From NCBI GenBank assembly GCA_020310875.1, contig CM035407.1:221916496-221980495 (forward strand): a stretch of 64,000 bases of DNA, written 5' to 3'. Positions 1 through 10,518 of this stretch are shown here, in pieces (the first letter of the stretch is position 1; every line of letters begins with the position of its first letter). The notes under the pieces were generated by a model. The model was not told the origin of the DNA. It saw only the letters and a program-made list of their open reading frames with translations, and did no database searches. The translations under genes and the position numbers were made by a program. Origin of the DNA: Ceratopteris richardii. Its lineage: Eukaryota > Streptophyta > Polypodiopsida > Polypodiales > Pteridaceae.

Positions 1-768
1 TTTCCCACTTCCTATCTTATGTGATCTCCAAACTTTGTGCATTTCTTGTAGGTGTTAGGTGTTCTACCTCTGCTTTTGTGTGATTTGGGGGTTCCCATTA
101 TACTATGCCCTTCATTGTAGAGTGTCACTTCAGTTAATTCAAGCTTTGAGAGATGTAGATTGTAACATTGAAATTTTCTTGAAAAAATAAGGAACCAAAG
201 GTGGTCTCAGGCATGTGTGGTATAGTGGTTAACACAATGGGTCTTGGATTGAAAATGGTAGGCTCAACACCCACAAATTGTTTTGACAAAAGCCTTTCAA
301 AGTGAGGGATAGAGGGGTTCCCTTGGGTCTAAGAGTTCTGTGTTCAAATTTCAAGCTAATGGAAGAGTAGATCGAAGGTTAAATCTTCAAAAAAAATCAA
401 ACAAAGTTGATAATCAATGCATCAACATCCAAAAACAGATGATGAAACATCTTTCTTCTATGAAACGAATTCATTATAAAATCTCTACCATATTCACGTT
501 GTAAAATCTCTACCATATTCACGTTGTAAAGGAATTCTAGACAATTAGGTTAGCTCCCTTGCTTATGGCCTTCTAGTCTAGAGCGATTAAGGGTTTGTAA
601 TGTAATTTTGCATATAAACAAAGGGACTAAAGGTTGGTTACATTGCTAGAAAATAATCATGAATGGTGAACATTGTCTAGAGAGGTGCAAATTGGAAAAC
701 AAAACTCTAAGTGCATTTTTACATTAGTTTCATATTCTAAAACCTCGGATGGAATTTATGCAGAATAT
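1..768. other. Non-coding stretch with a weak tRNA-like segment and a small tandem duplication
   Basis: No supported gene. Around 210-290 a segment resembles a tRNA-derived SINE head on the + strand: an A-box-like TATAGTGGTTAACAC, then a degenerate B-box-like GGCTCAACACCC. A second B-box-like GTGTTCAAATTTC follows near 342. No tail or flanking duplication was seen, so the SINE reading is weak. At about 478-528 a 25-bp unit (ATCTCTACCATATTCACGTT core) is repeated twice head to tail. Confidence 0.35.
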
Positions 769-865
769 GTTTCATTTAGGGATATCTGAATGAGGAGTTG
801 CTATTGATGAAGTTTTTTACTCTTTCAAGAGATAGGTTAGAACGGATCCTGATTCCAATGAGGGC

Positions 866-956
<91 letters not shown>

Positions 957-1015
957 AAGTCTAGAAATAGGGCTAATGTCTAACTAGGGGTATCCTATAG
1001 ATCTACAACCCCATT
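769..1015 (+). repeat. Dispersed repeat, second copy at 50050-50275
   Basis: The sequence from ATATCTGAATGAGG to the CTACAACCCC region matches 50050-50275 in the same orientation. Shared blocks include GGATCCTGATTCCAATGAGG and CAAGTCTAGAAATAGGG. No protein is encoded; the family is unidentified and could be an LTR or UTR piece. In this copy the middle is expanded by an AT microsatellite. Confidence 0.75.
869..952. repeat. (AT)42 microsatellite
   Basis: Perfect AT dinucleotide run of about 84 bp inside the dispersed repeat. The sister copy at about 50205 has only a short ATTATATA at the same point, so the tract grew after the copies separated. Apparent proteins of alternating Tyr-Ile here are artefacts. 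Confidence 0.97.
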
Positions 1016-1465
1016 TTCCTACTTTCATGAGTATAGTGATCCTTCCCAACGATTTAACATAGGCTTTTATATGAGCCACCAAGTTTTACTCTTGTCCATC
1101 TATTTATGAAGAAAGGAAGATAGAAAATTAGCAAGACAATCGTAAATGTTCTATAACAAGTTTTAAGCAATGGGATTGTTCCTTATTTCTTTATCTTGTT
1201 CTTTAATTCCTTTTCATGCATCAAGTTAATTATCCATTGAGTGACATTGGAGGGGAGGACTTCAAATCAAATCATGAAGAAGGTCATTGAAGTTTTTTCA
1301 GCACCCAACCTCGTTTTCATCTCAAATAAGGTAGCCTTCCTAGCCATTGAGATCAGATAAATATTTTCTATCCTCCTTGCACACAATTTATGTTGGTTCT
1401 TTTCCTCATTTCTTTACCATCAATTTCTCAGCAATAATAACATGGCCTCATCAGCAACAACTTTT
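1016..1465. other. Non-coding stretch, nothing recognised
   Basis: AT-rich sequence with no long reading frame, RNA gene or recognisable repeat. Confidence 0.5.
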
Positions 1466-1655
1466 TGTTGGATTTTGAGGTCTACAAAAGCATCCAAATA
1501 GCACAAGGAAGAAGAAACTTGGAGCATGACACACAATACAGAATGAATTACCAAGTGAATTTACAAAGATAAATAACCTATTAGGGTTATATGCATATAT
1601 ACAAGCCAAGGGAAAAAAACCTCCTATAGAGGGAAACAAATACCCCGACGGTCCT
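1466..1655. repeat. Fragment of a copia-type LTR
   Basis: Starting with TGTTGGATTTTGAGG, the first about 90 bp match the edge of the Cop-F LTR at 62650-62745. The shared blocks are TTTTGAGGTCTA, CACAAGGAAGAAG and GAATGAATTA. The match fades by about 1556, and the remainder up to the gag homology is unassigned. No second LTR or coding part is attached, so it is a truncated LTR abutting Gyp-A. Confidence 0.6.
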
Positions 1656-1657
1656 AA

Positions 1658-3047
1658 GTGTGTTCTCACACATTATATCAGCAAATCCCCCTTGGGAGCG
1701 ATGTAGTTAACAAGGAGCTAGCACTCATGTATAAGAAAGTGCCAAGCTATGTGGAAAGAGATCAATGCACAAAAGGCATCAGCCCAACAACCATATATGA
1801 GTTAAGAGATCCGGAAAATCCATCTAGATTTACATGCCTAGATTAAAACCAAAGGAGATATTGGCTTGTAGATGAAGTGGAGAGGTCTAGATTAAAGTAC
1901 ATGGATCGGCCTATATTCCCTCCTTGAGATCAAGCAACCACCTCACAAAACCCATTCCAGACCCAGCAAATAAGGGAAAATGCGATGTCAGGACAAATGA
2001 TCCAATGTAGTATACCCAGCAGACAACAGGTACAATCCACCACACTAGGAATTAACCCCCACAACCACACTAGCCAGGGAATGGGAAATATGAATAGAAC
2101 CACATTTAGGGCAGAATCACCCCAAGGCGTAGGCATTGGAATACACCCAGTCAAACCCGCTTTTCCCATCATAATTCAATCCCCAGAGCTAGGCAGAAGA
2201 CTGAGACCAATCCAATTGGCCAAATGTATGCGAAATCATTATGACGGCACAGGAGAGCCCTATGAACACATTGCAAAATTCAAGCAAGTATTGCGAGTGG
2301 AGCAAGTGTATGACTTTTTCATGCATTATGAATCCTTTGGGCTAACCCTCATGGGAATAGCCTTAACTTGGTTTCAATCCTTGGATCCAAGTTGTTTTGG
2401 ACATATAGAACATTTCTTCCAAGAAGTTATTTGGGAATTCACTAAGCGAGGGATCAAGCACAATTTGTCATCCTTACTACATAGTTTCAAACAAGCTCCT
2501 AATGAGACAAAAAAAAATGCAACACGAAGATTTAGTCAATATGTAGAACGATGCCCTGTGACAGAGAGACCTTCTCAGTAGAAAATGATATCCCTATTTT
2601 TAGAAGGTCTAACCAACGGAACATTGAGAATCTTAGTATATGTAAAATGGTTGCAAACCTAAGAGAGTGTCTTCAAGAGTGCATAGAATTGGAAGAGAAC
2701 TTGGCTGAGGATCTCAAAATCACACAAGTTCCTACCAAGATAGAGGATACAAGGAGCAATGAGACTTCTAGTTCAAGTCATGTGGAGGAAGTGGCAGCGT
2801 TAGTGGCCAAGAAATTAGGAGTACATGGACAAAGGAACTACTAGAACTCCTCCTTGAGAGTGCAATGTTAGAAAGTTGCACACTTTGCGGTGGAGATCAT
2901 CCATCTCATGTCTGCACCAGAGAAGGATTAGGGTTATCACACCCTTACCCTTACGATAGACAACCAACTCAGGAGCCTAACATGTACTCTTATAGTCAGC
3001 AGAAGTACATCAACTACAACACCGAAAGCTATCCAATGAATAGATAG
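1658..3047 (+). pseudogene. gag: Gyp-A gag remnant (capsid and zinc knuckle)
   Basis: The retrotransposon Gag core is readable at 2180-2580, with motifs such as Y-D-G-T-G and L-T-W-F-Q matching Gyp-B gag. A frame change near 2575 carries it into 2551-2844. The start at 1658 corresponds to the middle of Gyp-B gag, so the N-terminus is gone, and an early stop falls at 1846. A zinc knuckle C-T-L-C-G-G-D-H-P-S-H-V-C is at about 2877-2915. Its spacing is CX2CX3HX4C, one residue shorter than the usual CX2CX4HX4C, as in the sister copies. Gag would form the particle and bind the RNA genome; this copy is broken. Confidence 0.85.
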
Positions 3048-3262
3048 CCATGACCGTTTGTCCCATCCCAATGTAGACCATATGGGTACCCTCCTAGAGA
3101 ACAAGGTAGAGAGGTTCCTAGGTATAACCCATGTCTAGGACCACGAGGAGCAACTGGACAATATGAACATGGAGGATATAGCCAACCTCAACCTATACCA
3201 GGACAACAACCACCCGAACCACTAGCTCCGACACAAGGGTAGAACATCACAATACAAGTTGT

Positions 3263-4312
3263 TTGTCTCGAGTGTGGCAAATAAAAACTCTTGAGAGATT
3301 TTCCCAGACATCCTCTAGTGCACCAAAGGTTACACCCGTTAGTGTAGTAGGCTTAGTAGGGGATTCAAGTTCTAGTAACGATAATGTGGCTCCTATACAC
3401 GCAGTTACTAGAGCACAAGCCTTACAACAAGCTAAACCAGCTAAGCAATCAGAGCTAAGTGAGTCAGGAGAGCCTAGTAAGAGAAAAACAAGAACATGGA
3501 AGGATACTGGAGAGAAGGCCAATTGTAAGTGGACTAAAAAGTTATCCCAACTAGAAGAAAGCCTGAAAGATGCAAAAACAAGAATAGAAGATATTGCTTC
3601 TCAAAGCCCCTCGCATGTCACAATTCCATCCACACCACCTCATCCTCAACCTCAGCCCCACCCACCAACCATTGTAAATAGACCACAACTAGGGTCTGCT
3701 CTTGCAGATCCAACCCCAGAGCACTTGGACATGATGTTCAAGGCATACTAGGCTCGACTTCAAGAAGGGCCAACACCTGCAAACCTAGACAAGAGCTACC
3801 CTAGAGCAGCTTTAGAGATTGAACGGACAAAAATGTGCATAAAAATGGTGGAACTAGCTCAAGCTATGTTCGAGGCCAATCAATCGTTCAATCAGATGAA
3901 TGCAATTACATCGGGTTTGCACTTCCAGGGCTTACTAGATAGATTAGAGCAGTTGGTAAATAAACCACAAGTTTCTTTACCTCCACAGGCTCAACCAACT
4001 GTTGAAAGAGAAAGCTCATCACCAAAGAAAGTCTATGTTCATGACTCCATAGATGAGGGAGAACCTCTTTCAATTGAACAACACTCTCAAAAGTTCTTGT
4101 GGGAAATACAAGACGAGAAATGGGCCAAGGAGACGGATAATCCCCCTCCTATTCTTGAGATTGATGACCTTCATGATCAATTTCCACAAGACATTCCATC
4201 TATTTATGGAGACCAAGTAGAGCAACAAGAGGAAGAAAGTTCAGGATTTGAATGCAATTGTTTACAAGAGTTGCCACATTTCACAGGCCCATGGGAATCT
4301 GAATCTCTTTAG
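3263..4312 (+). pseudogene. Gyp-A gag-pol linker, proline-rich and charged
   Basis: Two reading segments, 3263-3751 and 3833-4312, are separated by a single in-frame TAG after F-K-A-Y at about 3749. They match Gyp-B at 17300-16500. Visible features are a basic helix-like stretch (K-K-L-S-Q-L-E-E-S-L), a proline/histidine-rich tract around 3640-3680, and an acidic C-terminal part ending with L-P-H-F-T-G-P-W. No enzyme domain is recognised. In the family this lies between the zinc knuckles and the first protease and is probably Gag C-terminal or linker sequence. Confidence 0.7.
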
Positions 4313-4483
4313 ATCAGAGCTCTCACAATATTGATTAGAAACGAAGATGCAGTGGTTCCAAGAAACACTTATGTCGTGAAGAACACTAAGTTTCAATGTC
4401 ATCTCATTGTAGAAGAGCTACTCAAAGCAAAACGGGAGCTATGGAATCATGTGAAGGATCAAGTTCCATAACTTGATTCCAAT

Positions 4484-5011
4484 ATGCCAAAAGAAGGCTC
4501 TAAAGAGAAAGTTCCAGAGATACCTATAGACAAAATAGGGGACATGAGCAAAGGTGAGGAAGGTAATACTTATCTTCCAATCACCTACCAAGGTTACACA
4601 ACTAAAGCGATCATAGATTCCGGTGCTGGTGTTGCTATTACAACCACATCCTTGTGGAAGCAATGGGGTAAACCCGCATTAAGACCAACTAGAATGAAGC
4701 TGCAGATGGCTGGCGACCATGTGGAAAGACCTCTAGGATTGCTAGAAGGGATAAATCTAACCACTTGAGGTGTAGAGTTTGAGCACACCTTTGCTATATG
4801 TGACTTTGGTAAAACTAATACCTACGCAATGATTCTAGGAATACCCTTCCTACGACAACTGCAAGTTGTACAAGATTGGGGAACCAATTCCTTGTACTTG
4901 CAGCACTTAGGGGTCACAACCAAGATCAATTTGAAGGATCACACCTTCAGAGATGTACCACCCCTACAGTGGAATCCCATCCACAAGGAACAAGAAGATT
5001 CATCTCTGTGA
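4484..5011 (+). pseudogene. Gyp-A first aspartic protease (PR1)
   Basis: A retropepsin-like domain with the catalytic signature I-I-D-S-G-A-G; the Asp codon is at 4616-4618. The later I-L-G-I-P-F-L flap-end motif is near 4835. A TGA near 4766 lies where Gyp-B has a Cys codon (T-T-C-G-V-E-F), so the domain is cut in half. In gypsy elements this protease releases Gag and Pol proteins from the precursor. It sits directly upstream of the acidic linker and RT, the ordinary gypsy location. Confidence 0.85.
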
Positions 5012-5040
5012 ATTCCAAAAGTTCACTTGATACATCCTGG

Positions 5041-5600
5041 ATGCATGAAGATACTCATTTGTGGATGTGTAAGGTCGCAAAGGAAGAGGAAAAATGCTTA
5101 AAGGCAAGAGAAAAAGGAACTTCCCCAGGAGATAGACTAGTTACAGACCCAGCCTACACACCGATGGTCTTTCCAGATGAGGAATTTGAGCCTCATGGTT
5201 GGGAGAAATCTTAGCCACCATGGACATGCTGTCAATGAAGAACAGTGGACACCTCATTGTGATGAGGAGGGTTATGACATTTCAGTGTTCATGTGTCAGC
5301 CCCTGCTAGAAGAATGTGACCCTAGTGACTTCATAGAAGAAGAAGAGAATGATGACGAACTAGAGTCCATTGTGATGGATAGTTGCTTTATTTCATAGGA
5401 GCACTATCTAGAAGACATAGGAGTATTTACACAAAAAGAAGAAGAGCCTCTCACAAGCATTAAAATCGTAAATTCAAAGAATGGAAGTGAAAGAGGTCAA
5501 AAGAAAAATAAAAGATAATTAGTGAAAGAGGAAGAGAAGGAATCATTGTTCGAAGTACCAGAGAATTTCAAGAAATACGAAGTTGAGGACCGAAAAATTT
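5041..5600 (+). pseudogene. Gyp-A acidic linker between PR1 and RT
   Basis: Codes for a Glu/Asp-rich stretch with the block F-P-D-E-E-F-E-P-H-G-W and the later P-H-C-D-E-E-G-Y-D-I-S. The same linker is seen in Gyp-B (15711-15301) and Gyp-C (50640-50918). Frame changes near 5200 and a stop at 5396 break it. No known domain. Gyp-C has lost the second half of this linker by deletion. Confidence 0.65.
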
Positions 5601-5608
5601 TGGTATGA

Positions 5609-6660
5609 ATGCCTAAGAGAGAGGCCACCACAAGAGAAGCATATGATAACAAAGAAAAGGCCAAAAAAATCTTAGTCACCATTGAAGAGAACGAAGAGAG
5701 ATGTACATACATAGGAGATGACCTAAGTAAAGAAGAGGAAGCAGAGTTGGTAGGCTTGTTTAGGGAATATAGGGATGTGTTTGCATGGCACTATAGAGAC
5801 TTGAAAGGAGTAGATCCAAAGGTTTGTTCTCATATGATCCCCATGATAACAGATGCCAAGCCCACCAAACAGAAGCCCTACACATATAATGACACCTATG
5901 TAGCCAAAATAAAAGAAGAAATCGACACATTGATTGAAGCCGGATTCATCTATGAAATTGAGCATACTGAATGGGTGTCCCCCATTGTAGTGGTGCCCAA
6001 GAAGAAGGGGAAGTTACGTGTGTGTATTAACCTTAAAGAAGTTAATGCCGCCACAGTAAGAGATAGTTATCCACTTCCAATCACTGATCATTTATTGGAG
6101 CGTGTTGCGGGCAAGGAAGTTTATAGCTTCCTTGATGGATTTTCAGGTTACAATCAAGTAGCCATTGCCACTGAAGATCAACACAAAACGGCATTTGCCA
6201 CAGAGTGGGGAGTCTTTGCATTTCGTGTGATGCCATTTGGGCTCACCAATGCACCTGCAACATTCCAAAGGCTCATGTGTCATGTCTTCAAAGAGTTCTT
6301 GCGAAAGAGCTTAGAAGTATATGTGGACGATTTATGTGCTCATTCCCAAGAAAGGAGATGTCACATCCCTGAGCTCAGACAGATCTTCAACAAGTGTAGA
6401 GACTACCGAGTGTGTCTGAACCCAAAAAAGTGTGTGTTCATGGTGCGTCAAGGTAAAATCTTAGGTCATATTGTTTCGAAGAATGGAATATCAACAGATG
6501 AGGACAAAGTAAGAGCCATAGCTGAGTTATCGAGGCCAAGGAATGTTAAAGAGGTACAAGCCTTTATGGGCCATTGTGGATATTACCGTAGGTTTATTCA
6601 CATGTATGCAATTATTGCTAAGCCTCTTTATGCCTTGTTGACAAAACTTGAGTGGAACGA
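5609..6660 (+). pseudogene. pol: Gyp-A reverse transcriptase, 3'-truncated
   Basis: Long open frame covering most of the RT fingers, palm and thumb. Motifs in order are V-V-P-K-K-K-G-K-L-R-V-C, the palm F-L-D-G-F-S-G-Y-N-Q, M-P-F-G-L-T-N-A-P, and the catalytic Y-V-D-D. The thumb has L-G-H-I-V-S and F-M-G-H-C-G-Y-Y. Within this stretch no stop interrupts RT, but RNase H and integrase are missing because the element ends at 6660. The frame continues by chance to 6772 in antisense Gyp-B sequence. Non-chromovirus gypsy type; no chromodomain is seen in the sister copies. Confidence 0.92.
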
Positions 6661-8275
6661 CGTGCAAGAGCTGTATGCACCGTCTCAGGTACCCCCAATG
6701 CATCAGAAATCATATCCAGGGTTGCTCGGTATTGCTCGTCCACACCTTCCTCTTCAAGGATTTGGTTCATGAGGGCTTTTCCTGCTGCCAGGGACAGTTT
6801 GTGTTGTTCTTGAACTCTGTTGATGGTATCATACAGCTTTTTCAATTCTTTCGTATAAGCCGGATCACCCTCAAGTTCCTGTAGAACTCCTTGTTCATAT
6901 TCGTGCTCTTCTTCTTCTGTTTGTCCACCTCGTTCCTCCTCTTGTTCTTCTTCTTCTTCATCCTCCACATCAACTACTCTTGGTTGGACTAGATGGGGTT
7001 GGTCTGTGACTGTCTGCTGGCCGCTTGCCTGTTCTGCCTCGACTTCCGCATTAACAGCCTCGATTATCCTGGCTACCTCCTCATCAGTTAGGTCTTCTAA
7101 TGTGAATCCATGAGGAAACTCTAGGTCGGTTGGTACAGGTGGAAACACCAGATTCGGTCCATCAGTCCTGTGTCTTGGTAATCTGACAGTGAAGGGTTGT
7201 ACACGCCTCAAAAGTCGTGGAGTTGTCTCAGGTGTCAGTGTCGCACCGTGGGCTTGTGCACAGGGCATCTGAACTGCGCCTCTCATTTTCTTTGATGGCG
7301 GCCCTACGGTTGATAGTCTACGTTGAAATTCTTGTACCCTGGTCCAAATTAATGCCCTTTGAACTAGCACAAGCATCTATACACAATCCTGGTGAGGGCA
7401 CAGCATCCATACAATACTGAATTTTGCTTTTTATACCACCGTTGATGTGCCAAGTGGATTTGGTCGATAATCCAATGCGGCATGTTGATTGTCAAATTGA
7501 AGGCATCTTCTAAATATAGACTGAACCATATTTTCTTGGGTGGCGTTGTGAACCGCTCTTGAGCTAGGAACGCGAAATGTTGCATGACCATTCGTAAGTG
7601 AATGGCGATTGTGGGTGTCATTGCCACCATGTCTTTGAGCTTAGTCAGGTTCCTGTTCTTCATGTTATCCGGGACCATCGTCTCTTTTTCGGTGGGGATA
7701 TGCATGCCTTTCATGTCAAGCGCTTCCCTCACCAAGTTGTTCGTCAATTTGAAATGCTTTAATTCATTACCTCTGGTAAGTGATGGTAGAATGAATGTAC
7801 TATATCCCTTTTTATCTTTACTAGGGGTCAGAGTGCTAATTAAGTAGGAACACTGTAGAAAATCTGGCTTGGGTAACTGAGCCTTGAAATAGTCATAGAG
7901 TCCGGCCTTCTTCCAGATGGGTTTCAGACCTTCATCATTTTGAAGCCTCTCAAATTCCCTGGTGAGAAAATGATATCTGCCTCATCGCTCGTTGAACTCT
8001 ATCTCAGCCTCCCACATGTAAGTGCCTTCACCCAGAGATCCGGCCAAATCACTGAACCAATGTGAGTTTTTGCTGACCGGCATTGTGTGCCCCTGTGGAG
8101 GATTCTGAATCGGTATGGCGTGTAATGCCCTCAATGCCACTGGGCATTCCTTCAATTCCTCTTCAATGGGAAGACTTTCAATGTCCATGATTTGGGGGCT
8201 GGTGCCTGCCTGGGAGCTAGTTCTTGCGTCGGTCATGGTGAAGAGACTGGTCACCGGTTCTGTGAGAATAGACAA
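6661..8275 (-). pseudogene. Gyp-B ORF3, unrecognised protein downstream of pol
   Basis: Starts at ATG 8275 after a spacer of about 190 bp from the PR2 ORF. One frame runs to 7364, interrupted by a single TGA at 7982. A frameshift near 7370 passes it to the frame ending at the break at 6661, about 530 codons in all. The N-terminus is S/T-rich (T-S-S-Q-A-G-T). The middle is a mixed, possibly globular region with many aromatic residues. The last part has a Glu-rich block (7010-6890) followed by a helical, charged tail. No signal peptide or membrane segment is evident, so an envelope protein is not supported. Gyp-D carries the start of the same ORF at 58640-58395, so it belongs to the family. Function unknown. 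Confidence 0.7.
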
Positions 8276-8466
8276 ATGAATGTTAACATTGCAAATGGAC
8301 CCAAGCGTTCATGCGTCCCCATTACAACATTAACATGATTTTATTGAGAGGTTAGTAGGTCAACAAGTGCTCGATAACCGTGTGTGTAGTTAGAGAATGG
8401 ATAATCCTAAGAGCTAAATGGAAAGGTGTGGTGTATGAGTGATGAATTTAGTAAGTGGATATGAAT

Positions 8467-9990
8467 TTACAAATGAGGGTCGGGGGGTTTATTACACGTT
8501 TTGGGCTGCCAAACAAACAGAATGGCTGTTGGTCTTGATTTTAAGGAGACTCTGGAGGGCTTGGTGAGAGCATCTGCTTGGAAATCAGGCTTTTTAGGGA
8601 CCCATTTACAAGTGATTCTACTCATGCTCATGGGTGAATATGTGTTCGTGCGTGGTGTATACGAATGGGTATCAGATGTTAGGGTGAGTGGACCATGTTG
8701 TACGGGATGTGGTTTCTGTGTAGCTATTTGAACCCGCAAGTAAGCCTTAGGCACCCAAATTTGTCTTGATTGTGGGCTAGCCTTCATCGACTTCTTGGGT
8801 ACCCAGATAGACTTCATTTTTGCAGAAGAATTTTTGAAAGACTTCTTATTAGTGTCGTGTTGTTGATTACTAATAAGAATATTTGCCCGTGTGGTTGGCT
8901 TGATCACAACAGGCTCTTCGCCTTTCCGCACCCACACTTGTTTCAACGGCTGAGACATCCTGCTTCTCACGTTTGTTTGGTCTCCGACATAGGTAGTCTC
9001 CTGTATTTGATCTGCCGTTGGTTGCTGCATCCCTCTGACCTTTGGAAAAGACGGGAGTTCTGTTGTTTCCTTGACTTCTTTATTGAAATCCTCATTCCTC
9101 TGCATCACATAGTTTTGGACAAGAACAGCATGGTCATCTTCATGTGTACTCCTGGAAGGACCAGGAGTGTGTGCCTTGCCTAATTCCTTGAGTGCTTCAC
9201 TTTCTAACTCACTTGTAATACGTTTCTCATTGACCCAAACCTGAAGAAGTCCACTTCTTAGGTTTAAATTGACTGCATGGTCATAGATCCAGTCTTGACC
9301 CAAGACCAGAGGCTCAGTGAGCTCCTCATCTTGACACACTAGTACTTTCACTGTCATTAAAACATCTTGAATGTGGAGGGGAAGCTCCACCTCGCCCATG
9401 CAAGGGGTTTCCACACCTCCCAATCCTATGAGATAGGCTTCTATAGGATTGACATTTAATTTCAACTTTTGACAGTAAGAAAATTTAACAGCACTAGTGG
9501 CTGCACCTGAGTCAATCAAAGCTCTTATAGTCCTTCCACCCTTTCCTTGTCCTATCTCTAAGGTTACAAAAGGTCGTCTATGAATTATTCTATGAGAATT
9601 TATTCCTGAGACTTCACACATTGCCATATGATAACCTGGGTCCGCATAGTCATCTACCCTGGCCTGATCTCTACCCAGTCTTCTCAACTTCATCCTTCGG
9701 ATGCGTTCTAAAGCTTCTGCTTGCGCCTCTTCTCGAATTCGCTTTTCTTCTTCCTTGCGTTTCTTGGCAGTGTTAAGTCGAGCTAACATCTCTTCAGTCA
9801 GGGGTTCTTGATATAATTTGACTCTGCACCCGCTGATGTAGCTCAGAAGAATATCACCTTCTAATGTGGCCAGTTGTACTGCTCCACTCGTTGAGATCTT
9901 ATTTATGATAATAGGTCCATAGCCACGCTTCTCTAATTTTCTCGCATGTTGCTTCAGGGTGTAGACTAAAACTAAATCTTCGGCCTTCAA
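8467..9990 (-). CDS. Gyp-B integrase C-terminus fused to a second retropepsin (PR2) and W-V-P-K repeats
   Basis: 507 codons. Residues about 1-62 are a GPY/F-like integrase C-terminus (R-G-Y-G-P-I-I-I ... L-K/R-L-Y). Residues 65-110 form a charged probable coiled coil. Residues about 140-255 look like a retropepsin domain, with catalytic A-L-I-D160-S-G162-A-A-T, the glycine-rich I-G-L-G-G, and P-L-V-L-G-Q-D-W near the end. Residues 340-507 carry five spaced tryptophan motifs at W353, W396, W412, W463 and W494, mostly W-V-P-K. It is in frame with the integrase core upstream, separated only by a TAG at 10027, so it was probably part of one Pol precursor; the ATG at 9990 is then only the first Met after the stop. 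Gyp-C and Gyp-D carry the same arrangement. The family's normal protease lies upstream of RT, so this is a second one. Confidence 0.88.
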   Translation of the reverse strand: MKAEDLVLVYTLKQHARKLEKRGYGPIIINKISTSGAVQLATLEGDILLSYISGCRVKLYQEPLTEEMLARLNTAKKRKEEEKRIREEAQAEALERIRRMKLRRLGRDQARVDDYADPGYHMAMCEVSGINSHRIIHRRPFVTLEIGQGKGGRTIRALIDSGAATSAVKFSYCQKLKLNVNPIEAYLIGLGGVETPCMGEVELPLHIQDVLMTVKVLVCQDEELTEPLVLGQDWIYDHAVNLNLRSGLLQVWVNEKRITSELESEALKELGKAHTPGPSRSTHEDDHAVLVQNYVMQRNEDFNKEVKETTELPSFPKVRGMQQPTADQIQETTYVGDQTNVRSRMSQPLKQVWVRKGEEPVVIKPTTRANILISNQQHDTNKKSFKNSSAKMKSIWVPKKSMKASPQSRQIWVPKAYLRVQIATQKPHPVQHGPLTLTSDTHSYTPRTNTYSPMSMSRITCKWVPKKPDFQADALTKPSRVSLKSRPTAILFVWQPKTCNKPPDPHL

Positions 9991-10026
9991 TCCTTTATCC
10001 TTAACATGGGCATCAAAGTATGCCTT

Positions 10027-10491
10027 CTATCTTTTCTTAGCGGCATATATACCCGCTGTAGCTCTTAGTCTTGTCTCGCCTAGTCGTTTGAGATCAAAAA
10101 TCCTCGAAGAGAGTTCATGACCCATCCACTCATGCTCCTGTGCTACCTTTAGTGTAGGTATCAAGAAGTCCAATGGTAGCACTGCATTTTGGCCAAATAC
10201 CATTTGAAAGGGTGTGGCTTGGAGTACCGTTTTATAGGCAACTCGGTATGCCCAAACAGCATGGTGTAACTGTTTGTTCCAATCAGAGCGTTTATTATTC
10301 ACTAATTTGGTCAATACATTGCACATAATCTTATTTGTGCTTTCGGCTTGCCCATTAGCTTGTGGGTGATAGGGGGCAGACTTCTTATGTACAACCAAGA
10401 ATTCTTGGAGAAGATTTTCAATAACTTCATTCAAGAAGTGAGTGCCTCTATCACTTACTAGCTCTATGGGTAGCCCGTATCTAGTGAACAC
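10027..10491 (-). pseudogene. pol: Gyp-B integrase catalytic core, second part
   Basis: Continues the integrase in the same frame after a TAG at 10519. Catalytic Asp is in V-S-D14-R-G-T-H-F and catalytic Glu in Q-A-N-G-Q-A-E50-S, with exactly 35 residues between them (DD35E). The frame then ends at a TAG (10027) where Gyp-C has a Gln codon, and resumes in the PR2 ORF. Integrase joins the cDNA ends to the host chromosome. Confidence 0.92.
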
Positions 10492-10518
10492 ATTCTCAAA
10501 TAAGAACTTAGCGGTCGT

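Larger units (their letters stand above)
1656..6660 (+). mobile_element. Gyp-A: truncated Ty3/gypsy element (gag to RT)
   Basis: Same family as Gyp-B, C, D and E. It has a partial gag, zinc knuckle, proline-rich linker, first protease, acidic linker and RT in the normal gypsy order. The 5' end lacks LTR, PBS, leader and the first roughly 140 gag codons. The 3' end stops just after the RT thumb, at E-W-N-D, where Gyp-C continues with C-E-N-S-F. At 6660/6661 it meets the 3' end of Gyp-B in opposite orientation. Several stops and frameshifts mean it cannot make a full polyprotein. Confidence 0.9.

Noticed and set aside
776-983. Two ORFs of alternating Tyr and Ile on both strands
   Set aside because: They are the AT microsatellite translated.
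6661-8275. Envelope gene (retrovirus-like) for ORF3
   Set aside because: No signal peptide, membrane segment or cysteine pattern supports it.
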